Below are positions 46,396 to 56,364 of a DNA stretch of 61,813 bases, in pieces. The notes beneath the pieces are model-generated. The model was not told the DNA's origin and searched no databases. It saw only the letters and a program-made list of their open reading frames with translations. This DNA is from an uncultured Pelagibacteraceae bacterium. Lineage in GTDB: Bacteria; Pseudomonadota; Alphaproteobacteria; Pelagibacterales; AG-422-B15. The stretch spans positions 1 to 61,813 of the forward strand of contig CACCKE010000006.1 of the NCBI GenBank assembly GCA_902546615.1, read 5' to 3'. The position numbers and the translations under genes are program-made. Every line of letters starts with the position of its first letter. Position 1 is the stretch's first letter.

Positions 46396-48170
46396 CCGTG
46401 TTGCTCTTGGCTCATGTCATCAGGATTGATGCCGGCAACTTCAACTGGTTTTTTCATCGCATCTCGTCTGAAAGGTTCTCCAAGTTCTTGATTTAAAATA
46501 ACCTCAATAAAAGTTGTAACTCCGTTTGGCTGTTCTTCACACGCAGTTCTGAGTGAATTTGTCAACTCATCCATGGTTTTAACTATAACACCCTTCAATC
46601 CACAGCCTTCTGCAACTTTTGCGTAGCTTAATTCTGGATCTAGTTCGGTACCAACGAAATTATTGTCATACCATAATATCGAATTTCTTTTTTCGGCGCC
46701 CCACTGATAGTTTCTAAATATCACCATTGTAATTGCAGGCCATTCTTCCCTAGCGCAAGATGTCATTTCATTCATGCTTATACCAAAAGCTCCATCTCCA
46801 GCGAAACCAACAACAGGAATATTTGGACAGCCTATTTTAGCTCCTAAAACTGAAGGGAAACCATAACCGCAAGGCCCAAAAAGACCAGGAGCTAAATATT
46901 TTCTACCTTCTTCAAATGTTGGATAAGCATTTCCAATTGCACAGTTATTGCCTATGTCAGATGAAATTATTGCATTTTTTGGCAAGCCATTCTGTATTGC
47001 CCTCCAAGCCATGCGAGGAGACATACGATCTGCATCCCTGACTCTAGCTTCCTCGTTCCATGATGTTCCAGGATCGTCATCTTCATGGTCCATACTACTC
47101 AATGTTTGTAACCAAGCAGATTTGGTTTGATGAATTAGAGCTTTCCTCTCATCTCTATTTTTGTTTCCTGCTTCGGGAGAAAGGCTATTTAATAGTTGCT
47201 GGGCAACTTGTTTTGCATCACCGCATATACCTACTGAAACTTTTTTTGTTAATCCAATTCTATCAGAATTTATATCGACCTGAATAATAGCTGCATCTTT
47301 TGGCCAATAATCTATTCCGTAGCCAGGCAATGTTGAAAATGGGTTAAGTCTAGTGCCTAATGCAAGAACAACGTCTGCTTTAGAAATTAACTCCATAGCA
47401 GCCTTTGAGCCGTTATAACCTAAAGGCCCCACTGCAAGTGGATGACTACCTGGAAAACTATCATTATGTTGATAGCCTGAAGCAACAGGTGAGTCTAATT
47501 TTTCAGCTAAAGCTTTGCAGTCATTGATTGCATCAGCTAAGACCACCCCAGCTCCTGATAATATTACTGGAAAGTCAGCATTAGATAGAAGTTTTGCCGC
47601 TTCTTTTATTGCTTCGCTTCCTCCAGATGGTCTCTCAAATTTTATTATTGGCGGCAACTCGATATCTATAACTTGTGTCCACATGTCGCGAGGAATATTT
47701 ATTTGTGCTGGCGCGGAACCTTTGAATGCTTTTGAAATTACTCGATTTAGTACTTCTGCAACTCTAGTAGGATCTCTCACTTCCTCCTGGTAGCAAACCA
47801 TATCTTTAAACAATGCCATTTGTTCTACTTCTTGAAAGCCACCTTGTCCTATAGTTTTATTAGCCGCTTGTGGAGTAACCAGAAGCATTGGAGTGTGATT
47901 CCAGTATGCAGTTTTTATTGGCGTAACAAAGTTCGTAATGCCCGGACCATTTTGTGCAATGCACATAGACATTTTTCCTGTCGCTCTTGTATAGCCGTCT
48001 GCGATTATACCGCCATTATTTTCATGAGCTACATCCCAGAAAGTAATGCCTGCTTTTGGAAATAAATCGGAAATTGGCATGAATGCAGATCCAATTATTC
48101 CAAATGCGTGCTGTATTCCGTGTTTTTGTAAAACTTTAACGAATGCTTCTTCTGTGGTCATTTTAGTCAT
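46392..48170 (-). CDS. xsc: sulfoacetaldehyde acetyltransferase
   Basis: Thiamine-diphosphate enzyme that converts sulfoacetaldehyde and phosphate into acetyl phosphate and sulfite, the C-S cleaving step of taurine breakdown. The protein has 592 residues. The N-terminal TEEAFVKVLQKHGIQHAFGI and the HENNGGIIADGYTRATG segment (Glu that activates TPP) are followed by a central domain and the C-terminal TPP site GFAGDGAFGISMNEMTS. The whole reads as Xsc and not acetolactate synthase. It lies 11 bp after the FAD dehydrogenase gene. Neither pta nor a sulfite dehydrogenase or exporter is in the window. Confidence 0.94.
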   Translation of the reverse strand: MTKMTTEEAFVKVLQKHGIQHAFGIIGSAFMPISDLFPKAGITFWDVAHENNGGIIADGYTRATGKMSMCIAQNGPGITNFVTPIKTAYWNHTPMLLVTPQAANKTIGQGGFQEVEQMALFKDMVCYQEEVRDPTRVAEVLNRVISKAFKGSAPAQINIPRDMWTQVIDIELPPIIKFERPSGGSEAIKEAAKLLSNADFPVILSGAGVVLADAINDCKALAEKLDSPVASGYQHNDSFPGSHPLAVGPLGYNGSKAAMELISKADVVLALGTRLNPFSTLPGYGIDYWPKDAAIIQVDINSDRIGLTKKVSVGICGDAKQVAQQLLNSLSPEAGNKNRDERKALIHQTKSAWLQTLSSMDHEDDDPGTSWNEEARVRDADRMSPRMAWRAIQNGLPKNAIISSDIGNNCAIGNAYPTFEEGRKYLAPGLFGPCGYGFPSVLGAKIGCPNIPVVGFAGDGAFGISMNEMTSCAREEWPAITMVIFRNYQWGAEKRNSILWYDNNFVGTELDPELSYAKVAEGCGLKGVIVKTMDELTNSLRTACEEQPNGVTTFIEVILNQELGEPFRRDAMKKPVEVAGINPDDMSQEQHG

Positions 48171-48181
48171 AACAATACTTT

Positions 48182-50626
48182 CTATACTAATATTTTTTCT
48201 CTGCCTGGATCATAAAAACAATTTATTGACCCCTCTGCAGAATATTTAGTTTCTGCAACTTCAATTTCAAATTTTTGATGACTCATCATTTCTTCAATAG
48301 AGTAGCTGTCATTGTTTGAAATGTAACCCATGCCCAATGATTTGTCTAAATAGAAACCATACATACCTGAAGAAATTTCACCAACAATCTTACCGTCAAA
48401 ATAGATTGGCTCATTGTGATAAATTAATAAGTCATTGTTAGATAATGCAAAATTTACTTTTCTTTTACTGAGACCAGATTTCTTCTTTTCTTCAAGTGCT
48501 GCCTGTCCTAAAAAAGGATTCTTTTTATTAAGATTTACACAAAATCCAACACCCGCTTCGAAAGGGTTTTCCTCAACTCCAATATCATGTCCCCAATGAA
48601 GATATCCTTTCTCCATTCTCAGTGAATTTAGTGCATGATAGCCTGCAAGTTTTACTGGGCTCTTTCCATTTTTTGCATAAACAACATCGAATACTTTTTC
48701 TAAATTATTATAAGGAATGTATATTTCAAAACCCAGCTCGCCAACATATGTTATTCTATGAAGCCTACATTCAGTACCGCCAAGATTTATTTTCTTAGAA
48801 AATCCAAACGGTAATGTTTCATTTGAAATATCCTCATTACATATTCTTTGAAGGTGCTCCCTTGAGTTGGGTCCCATTATTGAAATACAGCCATATTGTT
48901 TCGTAACGTCAATAATTTCTATATTTTTAAATTTTTTTGAATGAGATAATAACCAGTAATAGTCTTTATTGTGTGCAGTTGGACCTGTAACAAACATATA
49001 TTCATTTTCACTTATTCTCGTAAAAGTAATGTCACCTTCTGTTCCAGCTTCGTCATTTAACATTTGTGTATATATAATTCGCCCAACTGGTACATTCATC
49101 TCACTTACACACATATAATTTAAAAAATTAACTACATCATCTCCTCGAATAATAAACTTAGAAAAAGATGTAAGTTCAAATAAGCCAATATCATTTCTTA
49201 CAGCAACACATTCGCTCCTTACATTTTCAAACCAATTTTGTTTATGATACGAGTATTGATATTGAGGTCTTTGACCATTATTAGTAAACCAATTTGGCCT
49301 TTCCCATCCAGCCGCTTCTCCAAAGCAAGCTCCTTCTTTTTCAAGTTGGCCATAGAGTGGTGATTTAATTTTGTTTCTAGAAGTTTCAAATTGATAGTAG
49401 GGCCAATGTACAGCGTACAAGAGCCCAAGCGTTTCAGAGCTTCTTTCTCTTAGATATTCATCATCATCTTGAAAATCTAATACTCTAGCGACATCTACAT
49501 CCCACAAATCAATCTTACTTCTGTCATTTATGATCCAATCAGCCATAACTTTGCCAACTCCTCCAGCAGATTGTATTCCTATTGAATTGAAGCCAGTTGA
49601 AACAAATATATTTTCTTTGTAAGGAACTTTGCCTAAATAATACCTATCATCAGGTGTGAAGCTTTCAGGTCCATTAAAATATGTTTTAATGCCAAGCTCA
49701 TTCAGTATTGGAAGCCTATCCATTGCTTCCATTAAAATAGGTCCGAAATGATCAAGATCGTTTGGCAAACTATCAAATTCGAAATCTTCAGGAATACCGT
49801 TCATGCCCCAAGGTTTTGCTTTCTTTTCAAAGGCGCCTATTAAAAGTTTTCCAGCGTCTTCCTTCACATAAATATAGGCATCTGGGTTTCTTAAGATGGG
49901 TAAATTTTTTGTTATATCTTCTGAATATTCAGTTAAAGCATAGAAATGTTCACATGCATGCAGAGGAATATTTACCCCACACATTTTACCTACTTCCCTA
50001 CTCCACATTCCAGCAGATATAACAATCTTATCACATGTAATATCGCCTAGTTCTGTAATAACTTTTGTGACCTTGTCACCTTCTTGTTCAATTGAAACGA
50101 CTTTGTTATTCTCAATAATGTTAGCGCCCATTCGTCTTGCTTCTTTTGCAAGGCACATTGTAATATCTACCGGGTTAATTTGCCCGTCCTGCGGCAAAAA
50201 CCAAGCTCCTTTTACATGCTTTGTATCGAGAAGCGGGTATTTCTCTTTTACTTCATCAATTGAAATTTCATTTATTTCCAAGCCATAACTTCGACCCATT
50301 GATGCGCCTCTACTCATTTCTTGATAACGCCCCTCATTTTCTGCAATAGAAACTGAACCATTTATCAAAAATCCAGCGGATAGATCTTCTTTTTGATTAA
50401 GTTTATGATAGAGCTCCGTTGAATACTTGGCCATTTTTGTAAGATTTTTTGTTGCCCTTAATTGTCCAACCAATCCAGCTGCATGCCAAGTTGTGCCACA
50501 AGTTAAGCTCTTTCTCTCTACCAATGTGACCTGAACATTTCTCTCAGCAAGGTGATATGCAATGCTTGCACCAGCAATACCCCCTCCAATAATAACAACC
50601 TCTGTGTGTGAAGGAAGCTTAGACAT
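48182..50626 (-). CDS. FAD-dependent demethylase/dehydrogenase with C-terminal GcvT domain (DMGDH/sarcosine dehydrogenase family)
   Basis: Oxidative N-demethylation of a methylated amine, probably giving 5,10-methylene-tetrahydrofolate. It is an 814-residue, two-part protein. Residues 1 to about 390 form a DAO-type FAD domain: dinucleotide motif IIGGGIAGASIAY and CGTTWHAAGL, whose His48 matches the covalent FAD site of dimethylglycine/sarcosine dehydrogenases. Residues about 430-814 are an aminomethyltransferase (GcvT) domain with YVGELGFEIYIP and ending at the C-terminal barrel. It lies between xsc and the omega-aminotransferase gene on the same strand, 8-11 bp from each, so it is almost certainly co-transcribed. 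The substrate is unknown; N-methyltaurine is one possibility from context. Confidence 0.88.
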   Translation of the reverse strand: MSKLPSHTEVVIIGGGIAGASIAYHLAERNVQVTLVERKSLTCGTTWHAAGLVGQLRATKNLTKMAKYSTELYHKLNQKEDLSAGFLINGSVSIAENEGRYQEMSRGASMGRSYGLEINEISIDEVKEKYPLLDTKHVKGAWFLPQDGQINPVDITMCLAKEARRMGANIIENNKVVSIEQEGDKVTKVITELGDITCDKIVISAGMWSREVGKMCGVNIPLHACEHFYALTEYSEDITKNLPILRNPDAYIYVKEDAGKLLIGAFEKKAKPWGMNGIPEDFEFDSLPNDLDHFGPILMEAMDRLPILNELGIKTYFNGPESFTPDDRYYLGKVPYKENIFVSTGFNSIGIQSAGGVGKVMADWIINDRSKIDLWDVDVARVLDFQDDDEYLRERSSETLGLLYAVHWPYYQFETSRNKIKSPLYGQLEKEGACFGEAAGWERPNWFTNNGQRPQYQYSYHKQNWFENVRSECVAVRNDIGLFELTSFSKFIIRGDDVVNFLNYMCVSEMNVPVGRIIYTQMLNDEAGTEGDITFTRISENEYMFVTGPTAHNKDYYWLLSHSKKFKNIEIIDVTKQYGCISIMGPNSREHLQRICNEDISNETLPFGFSKKINLGGTECRLHRITYVGELGFEIYIPYNNLEKVFDVVYAKNGKSPVKLAGYHALNSLRMEKGYLHWGHDIGVEENPFEAGVGFCVNLNKKNPFLGQAALEEKKKSGLSKRKVNFALSNNDLLIYHNEPIYFDGKIVGEISSGMYGFYLDKSLGMGYISNNDSYSIEEMMSHQKFEIEVAETKYSAEGSINCFYDPGREKILV

Positions 50627-50634
50627 ATAAGATA

Positions 50635-51957
50635 CTAGTATTTTACTAAGACCTCTTTAATTCTTTGAAGCATTTCATCTATGTGTTTTTCTTCAGCAAT
50701 TAATGCAGGGGCAACTATACCAGCATCCCCAGTAAATTTTATGTGAACACCATTAGCAAATGTTTTCTTTTGAGCATCATATCCTCTCACGCCAGGGTTT
50801 TTATCAATCGCTAGATCAAAAGCAGCCATCATTCCATCAGCCCTTACATCTGTAACAATTGGTATATCCTGAAATGCATCAAAAACGGCGTCTATGAAGT
50901 ATGGTGACATCTTTTCCGCTCTTGCGAACACATCTTCTTTTTCATATACATCTAAGGTAGCAAGAGAAGCTGCTACACAAGCTGGATGACCTGAGTATGT
51001 ATATCCGTGAAAAAACTCTACTCCGTGCTCTGGTCCATTATCAACAATCGCATTGTAAATTTTATCTGAAACACCAACTGCCCCCATAGGCTGCGCTCCA
51101 TTGGTAATAGCTTTTGCCATAGTAATCATATCAGGCTGTACATTGTATTTTACAGCTCCAAATGATTTTCCTGTTCTACCAAATCCAGTTATTACTTCGT
51201 CAAAAACAAGAACAATTCCGTATTTATCACAAATTTCTCTTAGCCTTTCCAAATATCCAATAGGGGGGACAATCGTTCCTGTTGAGCCAGCAATGGGTTC
51301 AACGAAACACCCAGCAATAGACTCGGGACCATACATTTCTACGAACCTCTGAAGATCCTCAGCAAGATGAGCCCCATTTTGCGGCTGACCTTTTGTAAAT
51401 TTATTTTCTTCTAACCAAGTGTGTCTTAAATGAATAACTCCAGGCATTGTTGCAGTAAATATCTCACGGTTTTTAATCATGCCACTTAAAGAGGTTCCTC
51501 CGATATTTACACCATGATACGCACGCTCTCTTGATACAAATCTTACACGTTGCGATTGGCCAATTGCGTGCTGATATGCCTGAATTATTTTAATTGCAGA
51601 GTCAATTGCAGTAGATCCACAAATTGTGAAGAATACATTGTTTAAATCACCCGGTAGAAGATTTGCTACTTTTTCAGCTAATGCAAAAGCAGGTAAATGA
51701 GAAACTTGGAAGCTGGGAGAGTAATCTAGTTTTAACAATTGCTGATGAACAGCTTCAGCTATTTCTTTTCTGCCATGTCCCAATGGAACGCAAAATAGAC
51801 CGGATGAAGCATCTATTACCTGGTCACCTTTATGATTCCAGTAGTATACTCCCTCACCTCGATCTAATAATCTTGGATCCTTTTTAAAGTCTTTATTTGC
51901 AGTAAAAGGTAAAAAATAGTTTTCCAAAGAATTAGTCGTAGGTGTAGTATTTGCCAT
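50635..51957 (-). CDS. class III omega-aminotransferase (beta-alanine/taurine:pyruvate type)
   Basis: PLP enzyme, 440 residues. Lys282 in ITMAKAITNG is the Schiff-base lysine, Asp253 in VFDEVITGFGR binds the pyridine nitrogen, and HGYTYSGHP and VEPIAGSTG are family motifs. Overall wording is very close to beta-alanine:pyruvate aminotransferases (N-terminal YFLPFTANKDFK). In an operon with xsc and near ald, transamination of taurine to sulfoacetaldehyde with pyruvate as acceptor is the likely reaction (Tpa role). Sequence alone cannot separate taurine from beta-alanine or hypotaurine. Confidence 0.88.
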   Translation of the reverse strand: MANTTPTTNSLENYFLPFTANKDFKKDPRLLDRGEGVYYWNHKGDQVIDASSGLFCVPLGHGRKEIAEAVHQQLLKLDYSPSFQVSHLPAFALAEKVANLLPGDLNNVFFTICGSTAIDSAIKIIQAYQHAIGQSQRVRFVSRERAYHGVNIGGTSLSGMIKNREIFTATMPGVIHLRHTWLEENKFTKGQPQNGAHLAEDLQRFVEMYGPESIAGCFVEPIAGSTGTIVPPIGYLERLREICDKYGIVLVFDEVITGFGRTGKSFGAVKYNVQPDMITMAKAITNGAQPMGAVGVSDKIYNAIVDNGPEHGVEFFHGYTYSGHPACVAASLATLDVYEKEDVFARAEKMSPYFIDAVFDAFQDIPIVTDVRADGMMAAFDLAIDKNPGVRGYDAQKKTFANGVHIKFTGDAGIVAPALIAEEKHIDEMLQRIKEVLVKY

Positions 51958-52006
51958 ATAGATCCTCTCAAATCAGTAAAAGTTATAAGTATTATAGTAG
52001 TCTTAT

Positions 52007-54199
52007 TTATGCCGCTTGACTAGAGCTACCGCTCTTGTGGAAACTCTCATTTTTAGCTGCCATATCACGAAGCATTTTGCATGGAGTAAATCTTTCTCCA
52101 TATTTTTGTGCAAGTTTATCAGCTTCAGCCACAAATTCTTTAACACCAACCATATCTATGAATGATAGTGGACCTCCGGTCCATGGCGCCATTCCCCAAC
52201 CGAGTATTGCCCCAATGTCCGCATCTCTAACATCCGTTAGCACGTTTTCTTCATAGCATTTAGCTGTTTCAAGTGCTTGAATATAAAGAAACCTTTTTTT
52301 TAATTCCTCAACATCAGGTTGGTCGTCACTTTCTTTGCATAAGTTAGACAGTTCAGGCCATAGGAATTTTTTTCCATTTTCAGGATACTCGTAAAAACCT
52401 TTATTGTTTTTCTTTCCAAACCTACCTTGTTTTTCAACCATTTCTTCCATTATTGAATACATTGGAGTTATTGGAAATTCTTTGCCTTCAGCTTCAAAGT
52501 CTTTTTTCGTTTGAGTTGTAACTTTCCAAGCTAAATCTAACGCTACAGCATCAGAAAGAGCTAAAGGAGCCATTGGCATGCCTGTCATCTTACCAGCATT
52601 TTCAATTAGAGCAGGTTTTATACCCTCTGCTAACATTGCAACACCCTCACCGGTATATGTACCAAATACACGACTTGTATAAAAACCTCGACTGTCGTTT
52701 ACAACTATTGGGGTTTTTCTAATTTTTTGAACGTAATCCATAGTTTTTGCCAGTGTTTCCTGAGAAGTTTCTTTTCCCATGATGATCTCAACTAAAGGCA
52801 TTCTCTCTACTGGTGAAAAATAATGTATACCTATGAAGTTTGTAGGCCGGCTTGAGTTTTGAGCTAAACCTGTAATTGGCAAAGTAGATGTATTAGAACC
52901 AAATACAGAAGTTTCTGATATTTGCGCTTCTGCTTTAGCGGTTACATCTGCTTTTATGTCCCTATTCTCAAATACTGCCTCAACAATAAGATCTGCACCC
53001 TTTAAAAGAGAGTAATCAGTTGTAGGCGTAATGAGACTTAATAGCTTTTCTTTTTTTTCTTCAGTGGTTTTTTTCTTACTTAATTGTTTATCTAAAATCT
53101 TAGTGGAATATTCTTTTCCTTTTTCAGCTGCAGCTTGATCCATGTCAATTAATACAACTTCAATGCCTGCTTTAGCAGTAACATATGCAATTCCTGCACC
53201 CATCAAACCTGCTCCAAGAATTCCAATCTTTTTAACATCATATTTATCGAAATCTTTTGGTCTTCTTGCACCTTTACTTAAAGCTTGCATATTTACAAAA
53301 AGACTTCGAACCATATTTTGAGATCTAGGATCCATTACAACTTTTGTAAAATAACGTGCTTCAATTCTTAATGCTGCATCAATCGGCACCTGAACACCTT
53401 CATAAACAGCAGAAAGGATTGCTGTTTGTGCAGGATAGTTATTATAAGAATTTTTTCTCAATGAAGATGATGCCGCAGCCCATATCATTGCACCTTTTGG
53501 GGTATAAGGAAGGCCGCCAGGAAATTTAAACCCTTTCTCATCCCATGGTTGAACTGATTTTCCGCCATCCACAATATATTTTTTTGCTGCATTAATTAAG
53601 TTATCTGAGTCTGTGACTTCGTTAATAAGGCCAGCACTTAGAGCTTTTTTTGGTGTAAACGGAGTACCTGCTAGTAGAAAGCCCATTATCTCTTGAGTTA
53701 CACCGGCAAGTCTAGGAACTCTTTGAGTTCCACCTGCACCAGGTATCAAACCAACTTTCGCTTCAGGTTGTCCAATCTGAATTTTATCGTTATCTATCGC
53801 TACACGATAGTGACAGGCGAGACATATTTCAAACCCGCCACCTAAAGCATGACCGTTTATCGCAGCTACGAATGGCTTGCCAGATGTTTCCATACTTCTA
53901 AACAATAGCTGCATGTCCATGTTGCCATTATAAATTTTTTCCGCAGCTTTAACTTTATCTTCTTGAACGCTATCAAAACCAAAAACTTCAGATGAAGTTA
54001 AATCTGCTCCAGCTATGAAAGCATCTTTTGCGCTTCTGAGAACAATGCCTTTAACTGACTCATCTGAGATTAATTTCTCAATAATTGATCTATATGCACC
54101 AAGAGATTGAAAATTTAAAACGTTCATTGAACGATTTTCTAAATCCCATGTTACAACGGCAACACCGTCGCTATCTATTTCATAATTTACATCAGCCAT
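52007..54199 (-). CDS. fadB: fatty acid oxidation multifunctional enzyme (enoyl-CoA hydratase/3-hydroxyacyl-CoA dehydrogenase)
   Basis: Beta-oxidation alpha subunit, 730 residues. The N-terminal crotonase domain (about 1-190) has AINGHALGGGFEICLA and the acid pair region GQPEAKVGLIPGAGGTQR. The 3-hydroxyacyl-CoA dehydrogenase part begins near residue 310 with Rossmann motif IGILGAGLMGAGIAY and has the catalytic His in GIHYFSPVERM, followed by two C-terminal helical domains. It lies 26 bp after the thiolase gene. Confidence 0.95.
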   Translation of the reverse strand: MADVNYEIDSDGVAVVTWDLENRSMNVLNFQSLGAYRSIIEKLISDESVKGIVLRSAKDAFIAGADLTSSEVFGFDSVQEDKVKAAEKIYNGNMDMQLLFRSMETSGKPFVAAINGHALGGGFEICLACHYRVAIDNDKIQIGQPEAKVGLIPGAGGTQRVPRLAGVTQEIMGFLLAGTPFTPKKALSAGLINEVTDSDNLINAAKKYIVDGGKSVQPWDEKGFKFPGGLPYTPKGAMIWAAASSSLRKNSYNNYPAQTAILSAVYEGVQVPIDAALRIEARYFTKVVMDPRSQNMVRSLFVNMQALSKGARRPKDFDKYDVKKIGILGAGLMGAGIAYVTAKAGIEVVLIDMDQAAAEKGKEYSTKILDKQLSKKKTTEEKKEKLLSLITPTTDYSLLKGADLIVEAVFENRDIKADVTAKAEAQISETSVFGSNTSTLPITGLAQNSSRPTNFIGIHYFSPVERMPLVEIIMGKETSQETLAKTMDYVQKIRKTPIVVNDSRGFYTSRVFGTYTGEGVAMLAEGIKPALIENAGKMTGMPMAPLALSDAVALDLAWKVTTQTKKDFEAEGKEFPITPMYSIMEEMVEKQGRFGKKNNKGFYEYPENGKKFLWPELSNLCKESDDQPDVEELKKRFLYIQALETAKCYEENVLTDVRDADIGAILGWGMAPWTGGPLSFIDMVGVKEFVAEADKLAQKYGERFTPCKMLRDMAAKNESFHKSGSSSQAA

Positions 54200-54225
54200 G
54201 ATTATTGTCCTAAAATTTTAAGTTA

Positions 54226-55434
54226 TTAAACGCGCTCGATTACGGTTGCAGTTCCCATACCGCCACCAACACAAAGTGTGGCAAGAGCAGTAGACTTATT
54301 GCTTCTCTCTAACTCATCAAGTACAGTTCCTAAAATCATAGCCCCCGTTGCACCTAATGGATGTCCCATAGCAATTGCGCCCCCATTCACATTAATGTCT
54401 GAGTGGTCAATCCCCATATGTTCCATATATCTTAGCACAACAACTGCAAATGCTTCGTTAAGCTCCCACAAGTCAATGTCACTTTTGCTCATGCCTAAGT
54501 TTTTTAGTAGTTTATCAGAAACATAACCAGGACCAGTAAGCATGATGCTTGGCTCAGAACCTGTTGAAGCAAAACCTTTAATTTTAGCACGAGCCTTCAA
54601 ACCATATTTGTCACCCATCTCTTTATTTCCAAGCAGTATTCCAGCTGCTCCATCAACTATTCCTGACGAATTGCCAGCAGTGTGAACATGATTAACAGCT
54701 TCAACTTCAGGGTATCGTTGTTGAATAGTAGCATCAAAACCTGCCATTTCACCCATCATCGCAAAAGATGGATCTAAAGAACCAAGTGATTGCATTGTGG
54801 CATCAGGTCTCATATGTTCATCATGATCGAGTACTGTCAAGCCATTGATATCTTTCACGGGTGTTATTGATTTTGAAAATCTTTTTTCATCCCAAGCTTT
54901 TTTTGCCCTCTGCTGACTTTCAATAGCATAACTATCTACATCATCTCTTGAGAAACCATATTTAGTAGCAATTAAATCTGCACTAATACCTTGTGGAACA
55001 AAGTAATTTTTTATTGCAACTGAAGGGTCAGCAACCATCGCGCCACCATCAGAGCCCATAGGAACTCTAGACATTGACTCAACACCGCCGCCGATGGACA
55101 TTTGTGACTGTCCAGACATTACTTGTGCTGCTGCCATATTAGTAGCTTCTAAACCAGATGCACAAAATCTATTGATCTGAACACCTGAAACTGATTGATC
55201 ATAGTCGGCATTTAACACTGCTGTTCTTGCAATACAGGCGCCTTGTTCACCAACTGGCGCAACACATCCTAGTACAACATCATCAACATCTACGGTATCA
55301 ATTTTTGTTCTATCTTTAATATTATTTAAAACTTGAGTTGCAAGTTCCAGTGCTGTTACTTCATGAAGGGTTCCATTTTTTTTACCCTTGCCACGAGGGG
55401 TTCTTACAGTGTCGTAAATATAGCAATCAGTCAT
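54226..55434 (-). CDS. fadA: acetyl-CoA C-acyltransferase (thiolase)
   Basis: Thiolytic cleavage of 3-ketoacyl-CoA, the last beta-oxidation step. It has 402 residues. Catalytic residues are Cys91 (NRFCASGLEA), His358 (MGHPLGATGA) and Cys388 (LCVGGGMG). It is first in the fadA-fadB operon with its own promoter, and has a GGAG ribosome binding site 8 nt from the ATG. Confidence 0.95.
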   Translation of the reverse strand: MTDCYIYDTVRTPRGKGKKNGTLHEVTALELATQVLNNIKDRTKIDTVDVDDVVLGCVAPVGEQGACIARTAVLNADYDQSVSGVQINRFCASGLEATNMAAAQVMSGQSQMSIGGGVESMSRVPMGSDGGAMVADPSVAIKNYFVPQGISADLIATKYGFSRDDVDSYAIESQQRAKKAWDEKRFSKSITPVKDINGLTVLDHDEHMRPDATMQSLGSLDPSFAMMGEMAGFDATIQQRYPEVEAVNHVHTAGNSSGIVDGAAGILLGNKEMGDKYGLKARAKIKGFASTGSEPSIMLTGPGYVSDKLLKNLGMSKSDIDLWELNEAFAVVVLRYMEHMGIDHSDINVNGGAIAMGHPLGATGAMILGTVLDELERSNKSTALATLCVGGGMGTATVIERV

Positions 55435-55465
55435 TTAAAAGCTCCAATTATTAATAAGATTGAAG

Positions 55466-55493
55466 ATTATAATAATTCATAATCATCTAACAA
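55466..55493 (-). promoter_or_regulatory. fadAB promoter
   Basis: Minus-strand -35 TTGTTA (55493-55488) and a perfect -10 TATAAT (55471-55466) are separated by 16 bp, about 30 bp upstream of the fadA ATG. An inverted repeat GATTAT/ATAATC (arms 55465-55470 and 55479-55484) overlaps the -10 and could be a repressor site. The rest of the 138-bp gap shows nothing recognisable. Confidence 0.55.
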
Positions 55494-55572
55494 TACTAAA
55501 TATGAGCTTGTTTAGTAATTTCTAAGAAAAATAGTATATAGAAATCAATAATTTAAAGAGCAAATACAGAAC

Positions 55573-56328
55573 TCAAATGTCCATTTCCATAAAACTTGCC
55601 GAGTCTGGTGAGCCATTGGCAAATTTGTAGACAGGCTTTGCAGATCCCGTCTTGGGTTGAAAACTTGGTAGAGCGATGAGTGTTGAAGATACAGTTTGAA
55701 AACCCATATCTGTTTTCACACACATTGCTGACAAAGGATCATTGTTATCAGAATATGTACTGCCTAATAACATTTCCCAGTCCTGCCATTCATCTCTGCC
55801 TGGTTTTGGATCAACTGATAAAGCAAATTTTGATAAATAAGTTTTTATACGCTTAGAATTTAAATCATTTCGATCATAAGCTGTTATAATTGATAAGCCA
55901 TCAGGTATATTGAAATATTCAATTATAGAATTTTTTTCATCTGACTTGATCCAATATGCATTTAAATTATCCGCTATGAACATATTAAAACCTCTATATG
56001 AGTCTTTTTCGATTTCAATAATTGCATTTAACGCTTCAGATGCATCTGCATGATCTAGTGCATCAAGAACCAATTCACCTCTACTTCTCTTATTATCCAT
56101 AGGTCCAAGGCTGTTCATTCTATTCATAATTGCAGCGACGACACCAAAGTCATTAATTCCTATCCAGGTACCGCCCGCCGTCATGTCCTTGCCTGCGAAA
56201 ATATGTGGTCTGTCGTCCCAATGACGACCAGGTGGTAAAGCGTCTCGATTACTCATTTCATCTCGATTGGCACCAATTATAATGGGCCACTCAGAGTCAC
56301 TTTGTTTTAAAATTACTATCGAACACAT
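55573..56328 (-). CDS. NRDE family protein (TANGO2-like)
   Basis: Cytosolic protein of 251 residues, starting with Cys2 (MCSIVIL) and carrying the family hallmark GANRDEMSNR near residue 20, followed by GGTWIGIND. Members are related to NTN-hydrolases, where Cys2 would become the N-terminal nucleophile, and to TANGO2, linked to haem or lipid handling in eukaryotes. The bacterial function is unproven. It is divergent from a patatin gene with 36 bp between starts and ends 138 bp from fadA. Confidence 0.85.
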   Translation of the reverse strand: MCSIVILKQSDSEWPIIIGANRDEMSNRDALPPGRHWDDRPHIFAGKDMTAGGTWIGINDFGVVAAIMNRMNSLGPMDNKRSRGELVLDALDHADASEALNAIIEIEKDSYRGFNMFIADNLNAYWIKSDEKNSIIEYFNIPDGLSIITAYDRNDLNSKRIKTYLSKFALSVDPKPGRDEWQDWEMLLGSTYSDNNDPLSAMCVKTDMGFQTVSSTLIALPSFQPKTGSAKPVYKFANGSPDSASFMEMDI

Positions 56329-56364
56329 TTGATTTCTTATATATCCTTACTAATTTATTGTATC

